This document shows positions 38,295-50,764 of a stretch of DNA of 64,000 bases, in pieces. Position 1 is the first letter of the stretch. The number at the start of each line of letters is the position of its first letter. Under the pieces are notes generated by a model. It was given only the letters and a program-made list of their open reading frames with translations, had not been told where the DNA came from and searched no databases. The position numbers and the translations under genes were made by a program. The stretch is from Gordonia westfalica (GTDB lineage: Bacteria > Actinomycetota > Actinomycetes > Mycobacteriales > Mycobacteriaceae): NCBI RefSeq assembly GCF_900105725.1, contig NZ_FNLM01000034.1, positions 682,001 to 746,000 on the forward strand. The letters are read 5' to 3'.

Positions 38295-40395
38295 CCACGA
38301 GTTCGACGGCCCTGGTCCCCGTCGACGACGAGGACCAGGCGCTCGACACCTACACACAGTGGTGGACCGATCGCGGCCTCGACCTGTACGAGCATCAGGA
38401 GGAGGCGCTGCTCGAGCTGCTCGCCGGCAGCCACGTCATCCTGGCCACCCCGACCGGTTCGGGTAAGTCGCTGGTGGCTGCCGGCGCACTGTATTTCGCG
38501 CGGTGCCGAGGCGAGCGGGCGTACTACACCGCGCCGATCAAGGCTCTCGTCAGCGAGAAGTTCTTCGAACTGTGCGCGATGTTCGGCGCCGACCAGGTCG
38601 GTCTGCTGACGGGTGACGCCGCGGTCAACCCGGACGCGCCGATCATCTGCGCGACCGCCGAGATCGTCGCCAACCTCGCCCTCGCGGCCGGTGGCGACAG
38701 CGACATCGGCACGCTCGTCGCCGACGAGTTCCACTACTACGGCGAACCCGACCGCGGCTGGGCCTGGCAGGTTCCGCTCATCGAGCTGCCCTCCACCCAG
38801 TTCCTGCTCATGTCGGCGACTCTCGGCGACGTCTCGTTCTTCGTCGACGACCTCACCCGGCGTACCGGCCGGGACACGGTCGAGGTCACCGGCGCCCAGC
38901 GTCCCGTGCCCCTGGAACACGGCTATGCGATGACCCCGATCCACGAGACGATCGCCGATCTCGTCGACCGCGGGCGCGCACCGATCTACGTGGTGCACTT
39001 CACCCAGGCGGCCGCGGTCGAACGCGCCCAGGCACTGCTGAGCGTGAAGATCTGCGACAAGGACCAGAAGGCCGCGATCGCCGAGGCGATCGGCGACTTC
39101 CGCTTCTCCACCGGCTTCGGCAACACCCTGTCGAAGCTGCTGCGCTCGGGTATCGGCGTCCACCACGCCGGGATGCTCCCCGCTACCGGCGCCTCGTGGA
39201 ACGTCTTGCGCAACAAGGGCTGCTGAAGGTCATCGCCGGCACCGACACTCTCGGCGTCGGCATCAACGTGCCGATCCGGACGGTGCTGTTCGCCGGACTG
39301 AGCAAATACGACGGCCGCCGGGTCCGACGCCTCCGGGCGCGTGAGTTCCACCAGATCGCGGGCCGCGCCGGTCGGGCCGGCTTCGACACCGTCGGCTACG
39401 TGGTCGCCCAGGCGCCCGAGCACGACGTGGAGAACGCCCGCGCGGTCGCGAAGGCCGGTGACGATCCCAAGAAGCTGCGGAAACTGGTGCGCCGCAAGCC
39501 TCCCGAGGGTTTCGTGTCGTGGGGCGAGAAGACCTTCACCCAGCTGATCGACGCACCCGACGAGCCGTTGCGGTCACACTTCCAGATGACCACCGCCATG
39601 CTGCTCGAGGTCCTCGGCCGTCCCGGCGACTGCTTCGTCGCCGTGCGGCACCTGCTCGAGGACAACCACGAACCGCGCGACCGTCAGCTGCGCCACATCA
39701 AGCACACGATCGAGCTGTACCGCGGTCTGCGCGACGCCGGGATCGTCGTGCAGCTCGAGGAACCCGACGAGACCGGTCGTCACATCGCGCTCAGCGTGGA
39801 CATGCCGGAGAACTTCGCCCTGACCAACCCGCTGTCGGCGTTCGCGATGGCCACCTTCGAGATCCTCGACCCCGAATCCTCCACGTACGCCCTGGATGTC
39901 GTCTCGATTCTCGAGTCGACGCTGGAGAACCCGCGGCCGCTGCTGCTTGCCCAGCGCAAGGTCGCGCGGGATGCGGCGATCGCCGAGATGAAGGCCGACG
40001 GGATCGAATACGAGGAACGGATGGCCAAACTGGAGGACATCACTTGGCCGCAACCGCTTTTCGAGGAGATCTTCGGCGCCTTCGAGATCTACCGGCGCGG
40101 ACACCCCTGGGTGGCGTCGTTCCCACCCAACCCGAAGTCGGTGCTCCGGGAGATGCTGGAGAAGGCGATGACCTTCACCGAGCTGATCTCCGCCTACGGC
40201 CTCGCCCGCAGCGAGGGCGTGGTGCTGCGCTACCTGTCCGACTGCTACCGGGTTCTGCGCCAGGGGGTCCCGACGAGCGCCGTGACACCGGAGATCGAGC
40301 AGATCGTCGCCGATCTCGGCACCATGGTCCGCGAGGTCGACTCCAGCCTGGTCGACGAGTGGGAGGCGCTCGCCGCACAGGCCGCTGAGGTCTGA
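38291..40395 (+). pseudogene. DEAD/DEAH-box helicase with DUF3516 domain, reading frame interrupted
   Basis: A large SF2 RNA helicase-like protein (Ski2/HelY style). Part one (to about 39180) holds ELYEHQEEAL-type Q motif (here LYEHQEEALLELL), Walker A ATPTGSGKS, motif II ADEFHYY and motif III LMSATLGD. Part two, in another frame from about 39180, has IAGTDTLGVGINVPIRTVLF, HQIAGRAGRAGFD and the C-terminal DUF3516 domain through PSYG-like ARSEGVVLRYLSD. Restoring one C in the CCCC run at 39178-39181 fuses them (GMLPRYRRLVERLAQQG) and yields ~701 residues. No ATG, GTG or TTG start exists in frame before Walker A; the frame is open back into the PAC2 stop, so start 38291 (CTG) is provisional. 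Likely a sequence error, not decay. Confidence 0.8.
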
Positions 40396-40398
40396 GCC

Positions 40399-41331
40399 CT
40401 ACACTGGCGCGACGGCGCCCGTCTCGGCGACGAGCTCACCGATGATCGCCGCGAGTTGCCGGTACGCCTCGTCGTGGCGTGCGGAACGCCGGAACACGAC
40501 CCCGATCTGACGGCCCGGCCGCGGCGAGGCGAACGTGGCGATCGCCAGGTCCCCCGACGCGGTCTCCGAGGCGACCGCGGTCTGCGGGATGAGGGTCACG
40601 CCGAGTCCGCCGACGACACAGTGCACGGCGGTCGTCAGCGACGCCGCGCGGGTCTGCCCGAGGTCGGGCCGAACGCCTGCGAGCGCACACACCTCGAGCG
40701 CCTGATCCCGCAGACAGTGCCCCTCGTCGAGAAGCAGCAGCGGCAGGTCGGCCAGTGCGTTCGGGTTCACCCGGCGCTTTCCGGCGAGAGCGTGCCCGGC
40801 CGGCAGGGCGAGGACGAAATCCTCACGGTAGAGCGGGACTTCGACGATCCCCGGTACGTCGAGCGGCAGTGCGAGCAGCGCGACGTCGAGCGTGCCGCCC
40901 CGCAACTGTTCGACGAGCCGCGCGGTCTGTTCCTCCACGACGCGGGGGCGGAGGTCCGGAAGCCGCTCGGCGAGACCGCGCAGTACGGCGGGCAGCACAT
41001 AGGGTGCGACGGTCGGGATCACGCCGAGCCGGATCGCCCCGTGCAGCGGCCGTCCGGCACCGGCAGCGGCCGCGGTGAACTCGTCGACCGCGTCCACTGC
41101 CGCGATCGCCCGCGGCAGCAGCTCCTCGCCGTCCGGGGTCAACAGGACCCGGCGCGTCGTGCGTTCCACGAGCGTCACGCCGAGACCAGCCTCGAGCGCC
41201 GACAGTGCCTGCGAAAGCGAAGGTTGGCTGACACCTAGATCCGTTGCTGCGGAACCGAAGTGCCTGCGCTGCGCAAGCGCGACGAAGGCACGCAAACCGG
41301 CTATGGTCGGCTGATAAGTTTTATCGGGCAT
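40399..41331 (-). CDS. oxyR: Hydrogen peroxide sensor/regulator OxyR (LysR family)
   Basis: 310 residues from ATG 41331. N-terminal winged helix-turn-helix ([24 protein letters not shown]) and C-terminal LysR effector domain. The redox pair is conserved: Cys206 and Cys215 in [18 protein letters not shown], so peroxide can form the activating disulfide. Divergent from ahpC-ahpD, which it should control. An inverted repeat CTGATAA-N16-TTATCAG spans its own start codon, fitting autoregulation. Confidence 0.94.
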   Translation of the reverse strand: MPDKTYQPTIAGLRAFVALAQRRHFGSAATDLGVSQPSLSQALSALEAGLGVTLVERTTRRVLLTPDGEELLPRAIAAVDAVDEFTAAAAGAGRPLHGAIRLGVIPTVAPYVLPAVLRGLAERLPDLRPRVVEEQTARLVEQLRGGTLDVALLALPLDVPGIVEVPLYREDFVLALPAGHALAGKRRVNPNALADLPLLLLDEGHCLRDQALEVCALAGVRPDLGQTRAASLTTAVHCVVGGLGVTLIPQTAVASETASGDLAIATFASPRPGRQIGVVFRRSARHDEAYRQLAAIIGELVAETGAVAPV

Positions 41332-41340
41332 GGTTATCAG
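41311..41340. promoter_or_regulatory. Probable OxyR operator over the oxyR start codon
   Basis: CTGATAA (41311-41317) and TTATCAG (41334-41340) form a perfect 7-bp inverted repeat with a 16-bp spacer, which contains the oxyR ATG (41329-41331). A nested GATAA/TTATC repeat lies at 41312-41324. Position fits oxyR autorepression and ahpC activation; two more palindromes (41342-41351, 41370-41383) lie toward ahpC. Confidence 0.55.
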
Positions 41341-41457
41341 TGTAGTGCTACTAATCACGTTTCACTTTTGCCGGATTTCCGGCACGATGGTACTCGTACG
41401 TTGCGAAAGTTCTTCGCGCGCAAGTTCGGTACACCACCCCAGCTGAAGGAGCGATAT

Positions 41458-42045
41458 ATGGCCCTGCTCACCATCGGTGACCAGTTCCCCGCCTACAACC
41501 TGACCGCCGTGATCGGCGGCGACCTCAGCAAGGTCAACGCCCAGCAGCCCGATGACTACTTCACCACCGTCACCTCCGACGACCACCCCGGCCAGTGGCG
41601 CGTCGTCTTCTTCTGGCCGAAGGACTTCACCTTCGTGTGCCCGACGGAGATCGCCGCATTCGGCAAGCTGAACGACGAGTTCGCCGATCGTGACACCCAG
41701 GTGCTCGGCGCCTCGGTCGACAACGAGTTCGTCCACTTCCAGTGGCGTGCACAGCACGAGGACCTGAAGACCCTCCCCTTCCCGATGCTGAGCGACCTGA
41801 AGCGCGAACTGGCTACCGCTGCAGGCGTTCTCAACGCCGACGGCGTCGCCGACCGCGCCACTTTCATCATCGACCCGAACAACGAGATCCAGTTCGTGTC
41901 GGTCACCGCCGGCTCGGTGGGCCGCAACGTCGACGAGGTCCTGCGCGTCCTCGACGCCCTGCAGTCCGACGAGCTGTGCGCCTGCAACTGGAAGAAGGGC
42001 GACCCGACGATCAACGCCGGCGAGCTCATGTCCTCGGGCGTCTAG
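41458..42045 (+). CDS. ahpC: Alkyl hydroperoxide reductase peroxiredoxin AhpC
   Basis: 195 residues, AAGGAG upstream of ATG 41458. Reduces hydrogen peroxide, organic peroxides and peroxynitrite. Peroxidatic Cys61 in FTFVCPTE and resolving Cys174 and Cys176 in ELCACNW match the numbering of M. tuberculosis AhpC exactly. It forms an operon with ahpD (11 bases apart), which recycles it, and is divergent from oxyR. Confidence 0.97.
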   Translation: MALLTIGDQFPAYNLTAVIGGDLSKVNAQQPDDYFTTVTSDDHPGQWRVVFFWPKDFTFVCPTEIAAFGKLNDEFADRDTQVLGASVDNEFVHFQWRAQHEDLKTLPFPMLSDLKRELATAAGVLNADGVADRATFIIDPNNEIQFVSVTAGSVGRNVDEVLRVLDALQSDELCACNWKKGDPTINAGELMSSGV

Positions 42046-42056
42046 GAGGAGACCGG

Positions 42057-42590
42057 ATGAGTATCGACAATCTCAAGGAAGCCCTTCCGGAGTACGCGAA
42101 GGACCTCAAGCTCAACCTCGGCTCGATCAGCCGGACCACCGCGCTGAACGAGGAGCAGCTGTGGGGCACCCTGCTGTCGACCGCTGCCGCCACCCAGAAT
42201 GCCAAGGTGCTCACCGAGATCGCCGACGAGGCCGCTGACATCCTGTCGGCCGAGGCATACAACGCCGCGCTGGGCGCCGCGTCGATCATGGGCATGAACA
42301 ACGTGTTCTACCGCGGTCGGGGCTTCCTCGACGGCAAGTACGACGATCTGCGTCCCGGCCTGCGGATGAACATCATCGGCAACCCGGGCGTCGACAAGGC
42401 CGCTTTCGAGCTGTGGTCGTTCGCCGTGTCCTCGATCAACGGCTGCGGCCACTGCGTCGCCGCCCACGAGAACACCCTGCGTGAGGCCGGCGTCGACCGT
42501 GAGGCCATCCTCGAGGCCCTCAAGGTCGCCTCGATCGTGACCGGCGTGGCCCAGGCCATCGCCACCACCGAGGTGCTCGCGAACGCCTGA
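42057..42590 (+). CDS. ahpD: Alkyl hydroperoxide reductase AhpD (thioredoxin-like adaptor)
   Basis: 177 residues; GGAGGAGA upstream of ATG 42057. All-helical carboxymuconolactone-decarboxylase fold. Catalytic Cys130 and Cys133 in CGHC plus Glu118 and His137 of the proton relay are all at the M. tuberculosis positions. It passes electrons from lipoamide/dihydrolipoamide succinyltransferase to AhpC. Second gene of the ahpCD operon, followed by a strong terminator. Confidence 0.96.
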   Translation: MSIDNLKEALPEYAKDLKLNLGSISRTTALNEEQLWGTLLSTAAATQNAKVLTEIADEAADILSAEAYNAALGAASIMGMNNVFYRGRGFLDGKYDDLRPGLRMNIIGNPGVDKAAFELWSFAVSSINGCGHCVAAHENTLREAGVDREAILEALKVASIVTGVAQAIATTEVLANA

Positions 42591-42610
42591 TAGCGCGTCA
42601 CAAGAAACCA

Positions 42611-42645
42611 CAAGGCCCGGTTGCCGATTCGGCGACCGGGCCTTG
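42611..42645 (+). terminator. Rho-independent terminator after ahpCD
   Basis: A 17-base arm (42611-42627) pairs with 42629-42645 with one G-T pair and is followed by TTGTGTG, 21 bases past the ahpD stop. Confidence 0.8.
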
Positions 42646-42750
42646 TTGTGTGGGCTGGTGCCCGAGGTGCGAGCGAACGGCCCTTCGGGACGCCCTCAGC
42701 AAGCTCGGGCCTCCTCGAGGAGTGGGGCTGGTGCTGCGTTGAGCTGTGAC

Positions 42751-42882
42751 ACGACTCTCGCTCCCTGAGGCGCGAGGAGCGCAAGCGACGAGCCACGACT
42801 CTCGCTCCCTGAGGCGCGAGGAGCGCAAGCGACGAGCCACGACTCTCGCTCCCTGAGGCGCGAGGAGCGCAAGCGACGAGCC
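42751..42882. repeat. Three tandem copies of a 44-bp repeat
   Basis: Identical 44-bp units start at 42751, 42795 and 42839. The unit contains CTCGCTCCCTGAGGCGCGAG and then GAGCGCAAGCGACGAGCC. It has no spacers, so it is not CRISPR. Part of its core recurs in inverted orientation at about 43086-43107. It sits in the non-coding stretch 42646-43108 together with the palindrome at 42995-43028; no gene is supported here. Confidence 0.9.
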
Positions 42883-42994
42883 ACGAAGGGCCGGCGAGTT
42901 CGCCTCGCCGCGCAACCACATCCGGAAACGAGGTCGCGCGCGACCTCAACCCGCCCTTCAGGAGCGTCCGGAGCCCCACTGCCGAACCTCAACT

Positions 42995-43028
42995 CGACCG
43001 GCAGACGTCGATCGACGTCTGTCGGTCG
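42995..43028. repeat. 34-bp near-perfect palindrome
   Basis: A perfect 20-bp palindrome CAGACGTCGATCGACGTCTG (43002-43021) extends to 17-base arms with a single mismatch (42995-43028). It could form a cruciform or bind a dimeric protein. It lies between the tandem repeats and the IS110 element. Confidence 0.8.
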
Positions 43029-43083
43029 GGTTGCCGTCGACCGGTGGTTGGGTGGGCGACGGTGTCTCACCCGGCCTTCGAGG

Positions 43084-43108
43084 CTCGTCGCTTGCGCTCC
43101 TCGCACCT
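43084..43108 (-). repeat. Inverted partial copy of the local repeat, cut off at the IS110 left end
   Basis: CTCGTCGCTTGCGCTCCTCG is the reverse complement of the core of the 44-bp repeat unit. It runs through CACCT to 43108 and then stops abruptly where unrelated IS sequence (AGTAATAG) begins. Confidence 0.65.
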
Positions 43109-43137
43109 AGTAATAGCTCCAAGGTGGTGAAATGAGG

Positions 43138-43195
43138 GACATCCTCCTGTTGTGGTCATAAGGGCTTGGTGTCCCAACCACAAAAGGAGGATGTC
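43138..43195 (+). promoter_or_regulatory. Hairpin sequestering the transposase ribosome binding site
   Basis: GACATCCTCCTGTTGTGG (43138-43155) pairs with 43178-43195 at 17 of 18 positions, with a 22-base loop. The right arm contains the RBS AAAAGGAGG (43182-43190) and reaches to the base before last ahead of the ATG at 43197. Transcripts entering from outside would fold and hide the start; shorter transcripts from an internal or junction promoter would not. Confidence 0.75.
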
Positions 43196-43196
43196 G

Positions 43197-44540
43197 ATGT
43201 TCGAGGCTAGTCCGTTGAGCCGAGGAGCGAAACGCCGAAACGACCGGTTGACCCGGTTCCGAGAAATCGTGGGCCGCGATCACGCGGTGGTGGCGATCGA
43301 CCTGGCAGCCAAGAAGCAGGTGATCGTGGTCGCCGATCACGACTCCCGCATCCTGGCCCGCAAAACGTTTACCTGCACCCCGTGGAAGTTGGGGCCGGCG
43401 ATCGCCTGGGCCCGCACCCAGGCCGAGGTGGCCGGATTCGCCGGCATCGTGATCGCCTGTGAACCGACCGGGCACCGCTGGAAAGTGGTGGCCGACTTGG
43501 CCGCCGCAGCCGGAGCGCAGATGGTGTGCGTGCAACCGATGGTCGTGGCCCGCGCTCGGGAAACCGAAGACTTCACCCGCGACAAATCCGACGACAAAGA
43601 CGCCCTGCTGATCGCTCGCCTGACCACCCAACTCCACATCTACCTGCCCGAACACGCCGATCAGCACTGGGCACGGCTGCGCCACCTCGGCGTGCGACGG
43701 GCCGAGCAACTCACCCGCCGAGCCGCGGCCCGCCAACAAGTGCGTGACCTGCTCGACAGTGCCTGGCCACAGGTGCTCGAGTGCGCCGCCCAACCATTGG
43801 ACTCGGCCACCTGGCTGGCCACCATGGCCATCATCGGCTGCGATCCGCGCACTATCACCGCCTTGAGAACCCCTGCCCGTGCCGATACCCGGCTCCGGGC
43901 GAAGCTGCGCCGTGAACTTGCCCGCTGGGGTGTGCGCCGCATCCACGGACCGATCCTGACCGCGATCATCACCGCCGCTTTCGCGACCACCATGCCGCCC
44001 GAGCGGACCGGAGCGTTGGAACGTGCCCACTACGCTCTCAACGACTTTCACCACGCCACCGTCGAGTGCCGCGAGGTCGAACACCGGATGCTCGCCGTCC
44101 TTAACGACCTGCACCTGAACGAGTTGGCCAGCAGCATTCCCGGCGTCACCGCGGTCTCGGTCGCGGCGATCCTCGCCGAAACCGGTGACCTGTCCCGCTT
44201 TAATTCCGCACGGGCAGTGGTCAAACACGCCGGCCTATGCCCGCGGGAGAACTCCTCGGGCAGCTACCAGGGCAAAACCACCATCAGCGGACGCGGGCGG
44301 CCCCGCCTACGGACCGCCGCCTGGCGTGCGGCGTTCGGCGCGTTGCGGCACAACCCGGTCTACGCCGCCCGCTACCAACACCTGACCACCCGCACCCACA
44401 ACCGACTGCAACCCAACCAGGCCTATGTGGCCATCGCCGCTGCCTTGCTACGCCAGCTGCACGTGGTGATCACCACCGCCACTCCCTGGGACCCAACCCT
44501 GGCCGGCGCACCCCAGACCGCGGAGGTGAACGCCGCCTGA
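43197..44540 (+). CDS. IS110-family transposase (DEDD recombinase)
   Basis: 447 residues from ATG 43197, six bases after AAAAGGAGG (ATG 43191 is too close to the RBS). The N-terminal RuvC-like DEDD domain has Asp35 (AIDLAAK), Glu89 (ACEPTGHRW), Asp132 and Asp135 (DKSDDKDALLIAR). The C-terminal Tnp20/IS116-IS902 domain has IPGVTAVSVAAILAE and the nucleophile-bearing NSSGSYQGK (Ser353-356). The family recombines through a circular intermediate and, in the studied members, is guided by an element-encoded bridge RNA. All catalytic residues are present, so the enzyme looks active. Confidence 0.93.
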   Translation: MFEASPLSRGAKRRNDRLTRFREIVGRDHAVVAIDLAAKKQVIVVADHDSRILARKTFTCTPWKLGPAIAWARTQAEVAGFAGIVIACEPTGHRWKVVADLAAAAGAQMVCVQPMVVARARETEDFTRDKSDDKDALLIARLTTQLHIYLPEHADQHWARLRHLGVRRAEQLTRRAAARQQVRDLLDSAWPQVLECAAQPLDSATWLATMAIIGCDPRTITALRTPARADTRLRAKLRRELARWGVRRIHGPILTAIITAAFATTMPPERTGALERAHYALNDFHHATVECREVEHRMLAVLNDLHLNELASSIPGVTAVSVAAILAETGDLSRFNSARAVVKHAGLCPRENSSGSYQGKTTISGRGRPRLRTAAWRAAFGALRHNPVYAARYQHLTTRTHNRLQPNQAYVAIAAALLRQLHVVITTATPWDPTLAGAPQTAEVNAA

Positions 44541-44600
44541 ACCGAAAACCCCACCGACCGGGACAAGCTCGCCGCACCTAGGGCACAACCCGCGCCTGAG

Positions 44601-44817
44601 CCTGAGCAGTCCCACCCGGCGCGACCCGAGCTCGGATGAAGGCTGTTGGGTACCAACCCGTTTGACCGCTAGGTAGAGCCCGCGCCAGGCAACGACCCCG
44701 GCCGCCCAACCGATCACCAGCACCTATCCCGGACAGCGTCCAGGCCGCCCGGCAATACCCACACGCCCACACCCCACCACAGGACCCATTGACACAAACC
44801 CTCATAGGCTGCTCAGG
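44601..44817. other. Structured non-coding region bounded by a 9-bp inverted repeat
   Basis: CCTGAGCAG (44601-44609) and CTGCTCAGG (44809-44817) enclose 199 bases that contain smaller inverted repeats (CCGAGCTCGG near 44627, GTTGG-GTA-CCAAC near 44645-44657) and no convincing gene. It lies 60 bases after the transposase stop and directly abuts the 37-bp tandem repeats. It could be the IS right end holding a guide RNA, or unrelated chromosomal DNA. Confidence 0.4.
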
Positions 44818-44926
44818 CAGCGGAGCTGGGTGCGTCGCGCTCTTTCGGATCAACCAGCGGAGCTGGGTGCGTCGCGCTCTTTCGGATCAACCAGCGGACC
44901 TGGGAGCGTCGCGCTCTTTCGGATCA
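44818..44926. repeat. Three tandem copies of a 37-bp repeat
   Basis: Units begin at 44818, 44855 and 44892, each starting CAGCGGA and ending in CGCGCTCTTTCGGATCA. The first two are identical; the third has two or three changes and is cut after GGATCA. No spacers are present. The array ends 14 bases before the stop of the convergent aminotransferase gene. Confidence 0.85.
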
Positions 44927-44940
44927 GGGAGCGATGTCGT

Positions 44941-46179
44941 TCAGCTCAGCGCGGCCCGCATGCGGTCGGCGAGTTCGCCGACCTCCTCGGTCGTCATGAC
45001 GAAGGCCGGCGAGACCTGCAGCGCACCCTGACCGGCGGCACGTGTGCTGACACCGTGCTCACGCAGCTTCAGCACCGTCGCGGGTGCGGACGCCGGGTCG
45101 GCGAGCTGCACCGCGGTGACCGCACCGAGCCCGGTGCGCACCTCGGCGACCGAGTCGAGTTCGGCCAGCGGCGACAGCGCCGCCGCGAGGTCGCCCTCGA
45201 GTCGCGTGGCCTCCGCGAGCAGGTTCTCGCGCCGGATGATCTCGAGGTTGGCAAGCGCGGCGGCGGCGGCCGCGGCGTGCCCGCCGTAGGTGTAGCCGTG
45301 ACGCCACCAGACGCCGCCGGCGAAGAACGGCTCGGCCACGCGCGGGGCGATGAAGACAGCACCCATCGGGACATATCCGGAGGTCAGGCCCTTGGCGGTG
45401 GTGATCATGTCCGGCTGCAGGTCGAAGCGGGCCGACGCGAACCACGAGTCGCCGCCGATGCGACCGAAGCCGGTGACGACCTCGTCGACGACGAACAGGA
45501 TGTCGTGGTCGCGGCAGATCGCGCGGACCTCTTCCAGGTAGCCCGCCGGCGGCAGGTAGATGCCACCGGCACCGATGATCGGCTCGCAGAAGAACGCGGC
45601 GATGTTGTCCGCGCCGACCCGCTCGATGAGCCCGAGGAGGCTCTTCGCGTCGTCCCAGTCGACGTTCTGCACGTCGTGCATGAGCTCGCCGTAGCCGTCG
45701 TGGTTGAGCGGGATGCCCGCCAGCGACGTACCCGCCGCGTGCATGCCGTGATAGGCCTTGGTGCGGCTGACGACGACGCGCTTGCCGGGCTTGCCCTGCT
45801 CCACCCAGTAGCGGCGGGCGAGCTTCACCGCGGTGTCGATCGAGTCGCTGCCGCCGGAGGTGAAGAAGATCTTCGATCCGGGCACCGGTGCGATCGCCGC
45901 CAGCTCGTCGGCGAGCTGCAGTGTGACGTCGCTCGCGATGTCCCCGAAGTTGGAGTAGTGCGCGATGGTGCCGAGCTGACGCGACACCGCGTCCGCGATC
46001 TCGGTGCGGCCGTGGCCGACGTTGGTGAACCAGAGGCCGGCGGTCGCGTCGAGATAGGACTTGCCGTCGCGGTCCCAGATCCGGGTTCCCTCACCCCTGG
46101 TCACGACGAACGGACCGCTCGCGGTCACCGCACCCATGTCGGCGAAACCATGCCACAGCGCACCAGAATTCTCAGCCAT
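44941..46179 (-). CDS. Class III PLP-dependent aminotransferase
   Basis: 412 residues from ATG 46179; ATG 46188 is possible. Fold-type I transaminase of the omega-aminotransferase group: GLWFTNVGHGRTEI near the start, FFTSGGSDSIDTAVKLAR (cofactor phosphate region), AYHGMH, the Asp that holds the PLP pyridine in LFVVDEVVTGFGR, and the Schiff-base lysine in MITTAKGLTSGYVPMG. Substrates may be putrescine, beta-alanine, GABA or similar; they cannot be read from sequence. Divergent from hrpA with a 61-bp gap. Confidence 0.88.
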   Translation of the reverse strand: MAENSGALWHGFADMGAVTASGPFVVTRGEGTRIWDRDGKSYLDATAGLWFTNVGHGRTEIADAVSRQLGTIAHYSNFGDIASDVTLQLADELAAIAPVPGSKIFFTSGGSDSIDTAVKLARRYWVEQGKPGKRVVVSRTKAYHGMHAAGTSLAGIPLNHDGYGELMHDVQNVDWDDAKSLLGLIERVGADNIAAFFCEPIIGAGGIYLPPAGYLEEVRAICRDHDILFVVDEVVTGFGRIGGDSWFASARFDLQPDMITTAKGLTSGYVPMGAVFIAPRVAEPFFAGGVWWRHGYTYGGHAAAAAAALANLEIIRRENLLAEATRLEGDLAAALSPLAELDSVAEVRTGLGAVTAVQLADPASAPATVLKLREHGVSTRAAGQGALQVSPAFVMTTEEVGELADRMRAALS

Positions 46180-46240
46180 GGCCACCATGATGCCGGGCGA
46201 GGTGAGCACCTTCGTCATCGCCCCATATCCTGGAGGCATC

Positions 46241-50197
<3,957 letters not shown>

Positions 50198-50224
<27 letters not shown>

Positions 50225-50665
50225 GGCGGCGCGCAGATCGTCGATCTCCCGCTGGAAGTCCTCGACGGAGTCGAACGAGCGGTACACCGACGCAAAACGG
50301 AGGTAGGCCACCTCGTCGAGGTCGCGCAGGGGCTTCAGGATCGCGAGGCCGACCTCGTTGCTGGGGATCTCGGCCGACCCGCTGGCCCGCACGGTGTCCT
50401 CCACCTGCTGTGCCAACTGGGCGAGGGCGTCTTCGGCGACGTGGCGTCCCTGGCATGCGCGCCGGACACCCCTCATCACCTTCTCGCGACTGAACGGCTC
50501 GGTGACGCCGTTGCGTTTGACCACTGCGAGCACGGCGCTCTCCACGGTCGAGAAGCGTCGCCCACACTCCACGCAGGAGCGGCGACGCCGGATGGCCTGC
50601 CCCTCATCAGCGACACGCGAGTCGATGACCTTGGTGTCGTCGTTCTTGCAGAAGGGGCAGCGCAT
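50198..50665 (-). CDS. nrdR: Transcriptional repressor NrdR
   Basis: 155 residues from ATG 50665. N-terminal zinc ribbon with Cys3, Cys6, Cys31 and Cys34 (CPFC, CVEC), then an ATP-cone domain (about 45-140; [25 protein letters not shown]). It senses ATP/dATP and represses ribonucleotide reductase genes through NrdR boxes. Equivalent of Rv2718c and adjacent to the LysM-lexA pair as in mycobacteria. Confidence 0.96.
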
Positions 50666-50764
50666 CGTATCCTCACGCACGTCACGGGACACTGTGGTGC
50701 AGCCGCGCCGCACGCCAGGCCGGTACTCGGCCGGTCCCTGTGACATCGAGGATACCGCCCGGGG

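Larger units (their letters stand above)
43109..44579 (+). mobile_element. IS110-family insertion sequence
   Basis: A single DEDD transposase gene without terminal inverted repeats, as usual for the family. The left end is placed at 43109 where the chromosomal repeat is interrupted. The right end is uncertain. A 9-bp direct repeat CGCACCTAG at 43102-43110 and 44573-44581 supports an element of about 1.47 kb. Alternatively the element reaches ~44924, where CAGGGAGCGA, the expected continuation of the interrupted repeat, reappears. The whole insert separates ahpD from the convergent aminotransferase gene and disrupts no gene. Confidence 0.75.

Noticed and set aside
42751..42882. Possible CRISPR array (44-bp repeats)
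   Set aside because: The units are directly adjacent with no unique spacers, and no cas gene is present.
42308..43106. Minus-strand open frames across ahpD and the repeat region
   Set aside because: They translate the 44-bp repeat into Arg/Ser repeats and run antisense to ahpD; there is no RBS or conserved composition.
43191..43193. ATG 43191 as transposase start
   Set aside because: It directly abuts the AAAAGGAGG ribosome binding site; ATG 43197 has normal spacing.
44578..44853. Minus-strand ORFs of about 90 codons after the transposase
   Set aside because: No RBS, atypical codon use and overlap with inverted and tandem repeats; more likely non-coding.
44818..44926. Possible CRISPR array (37-bp repeats)
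   Set aside because: Contiguous tandem units without spacers; only three copies.
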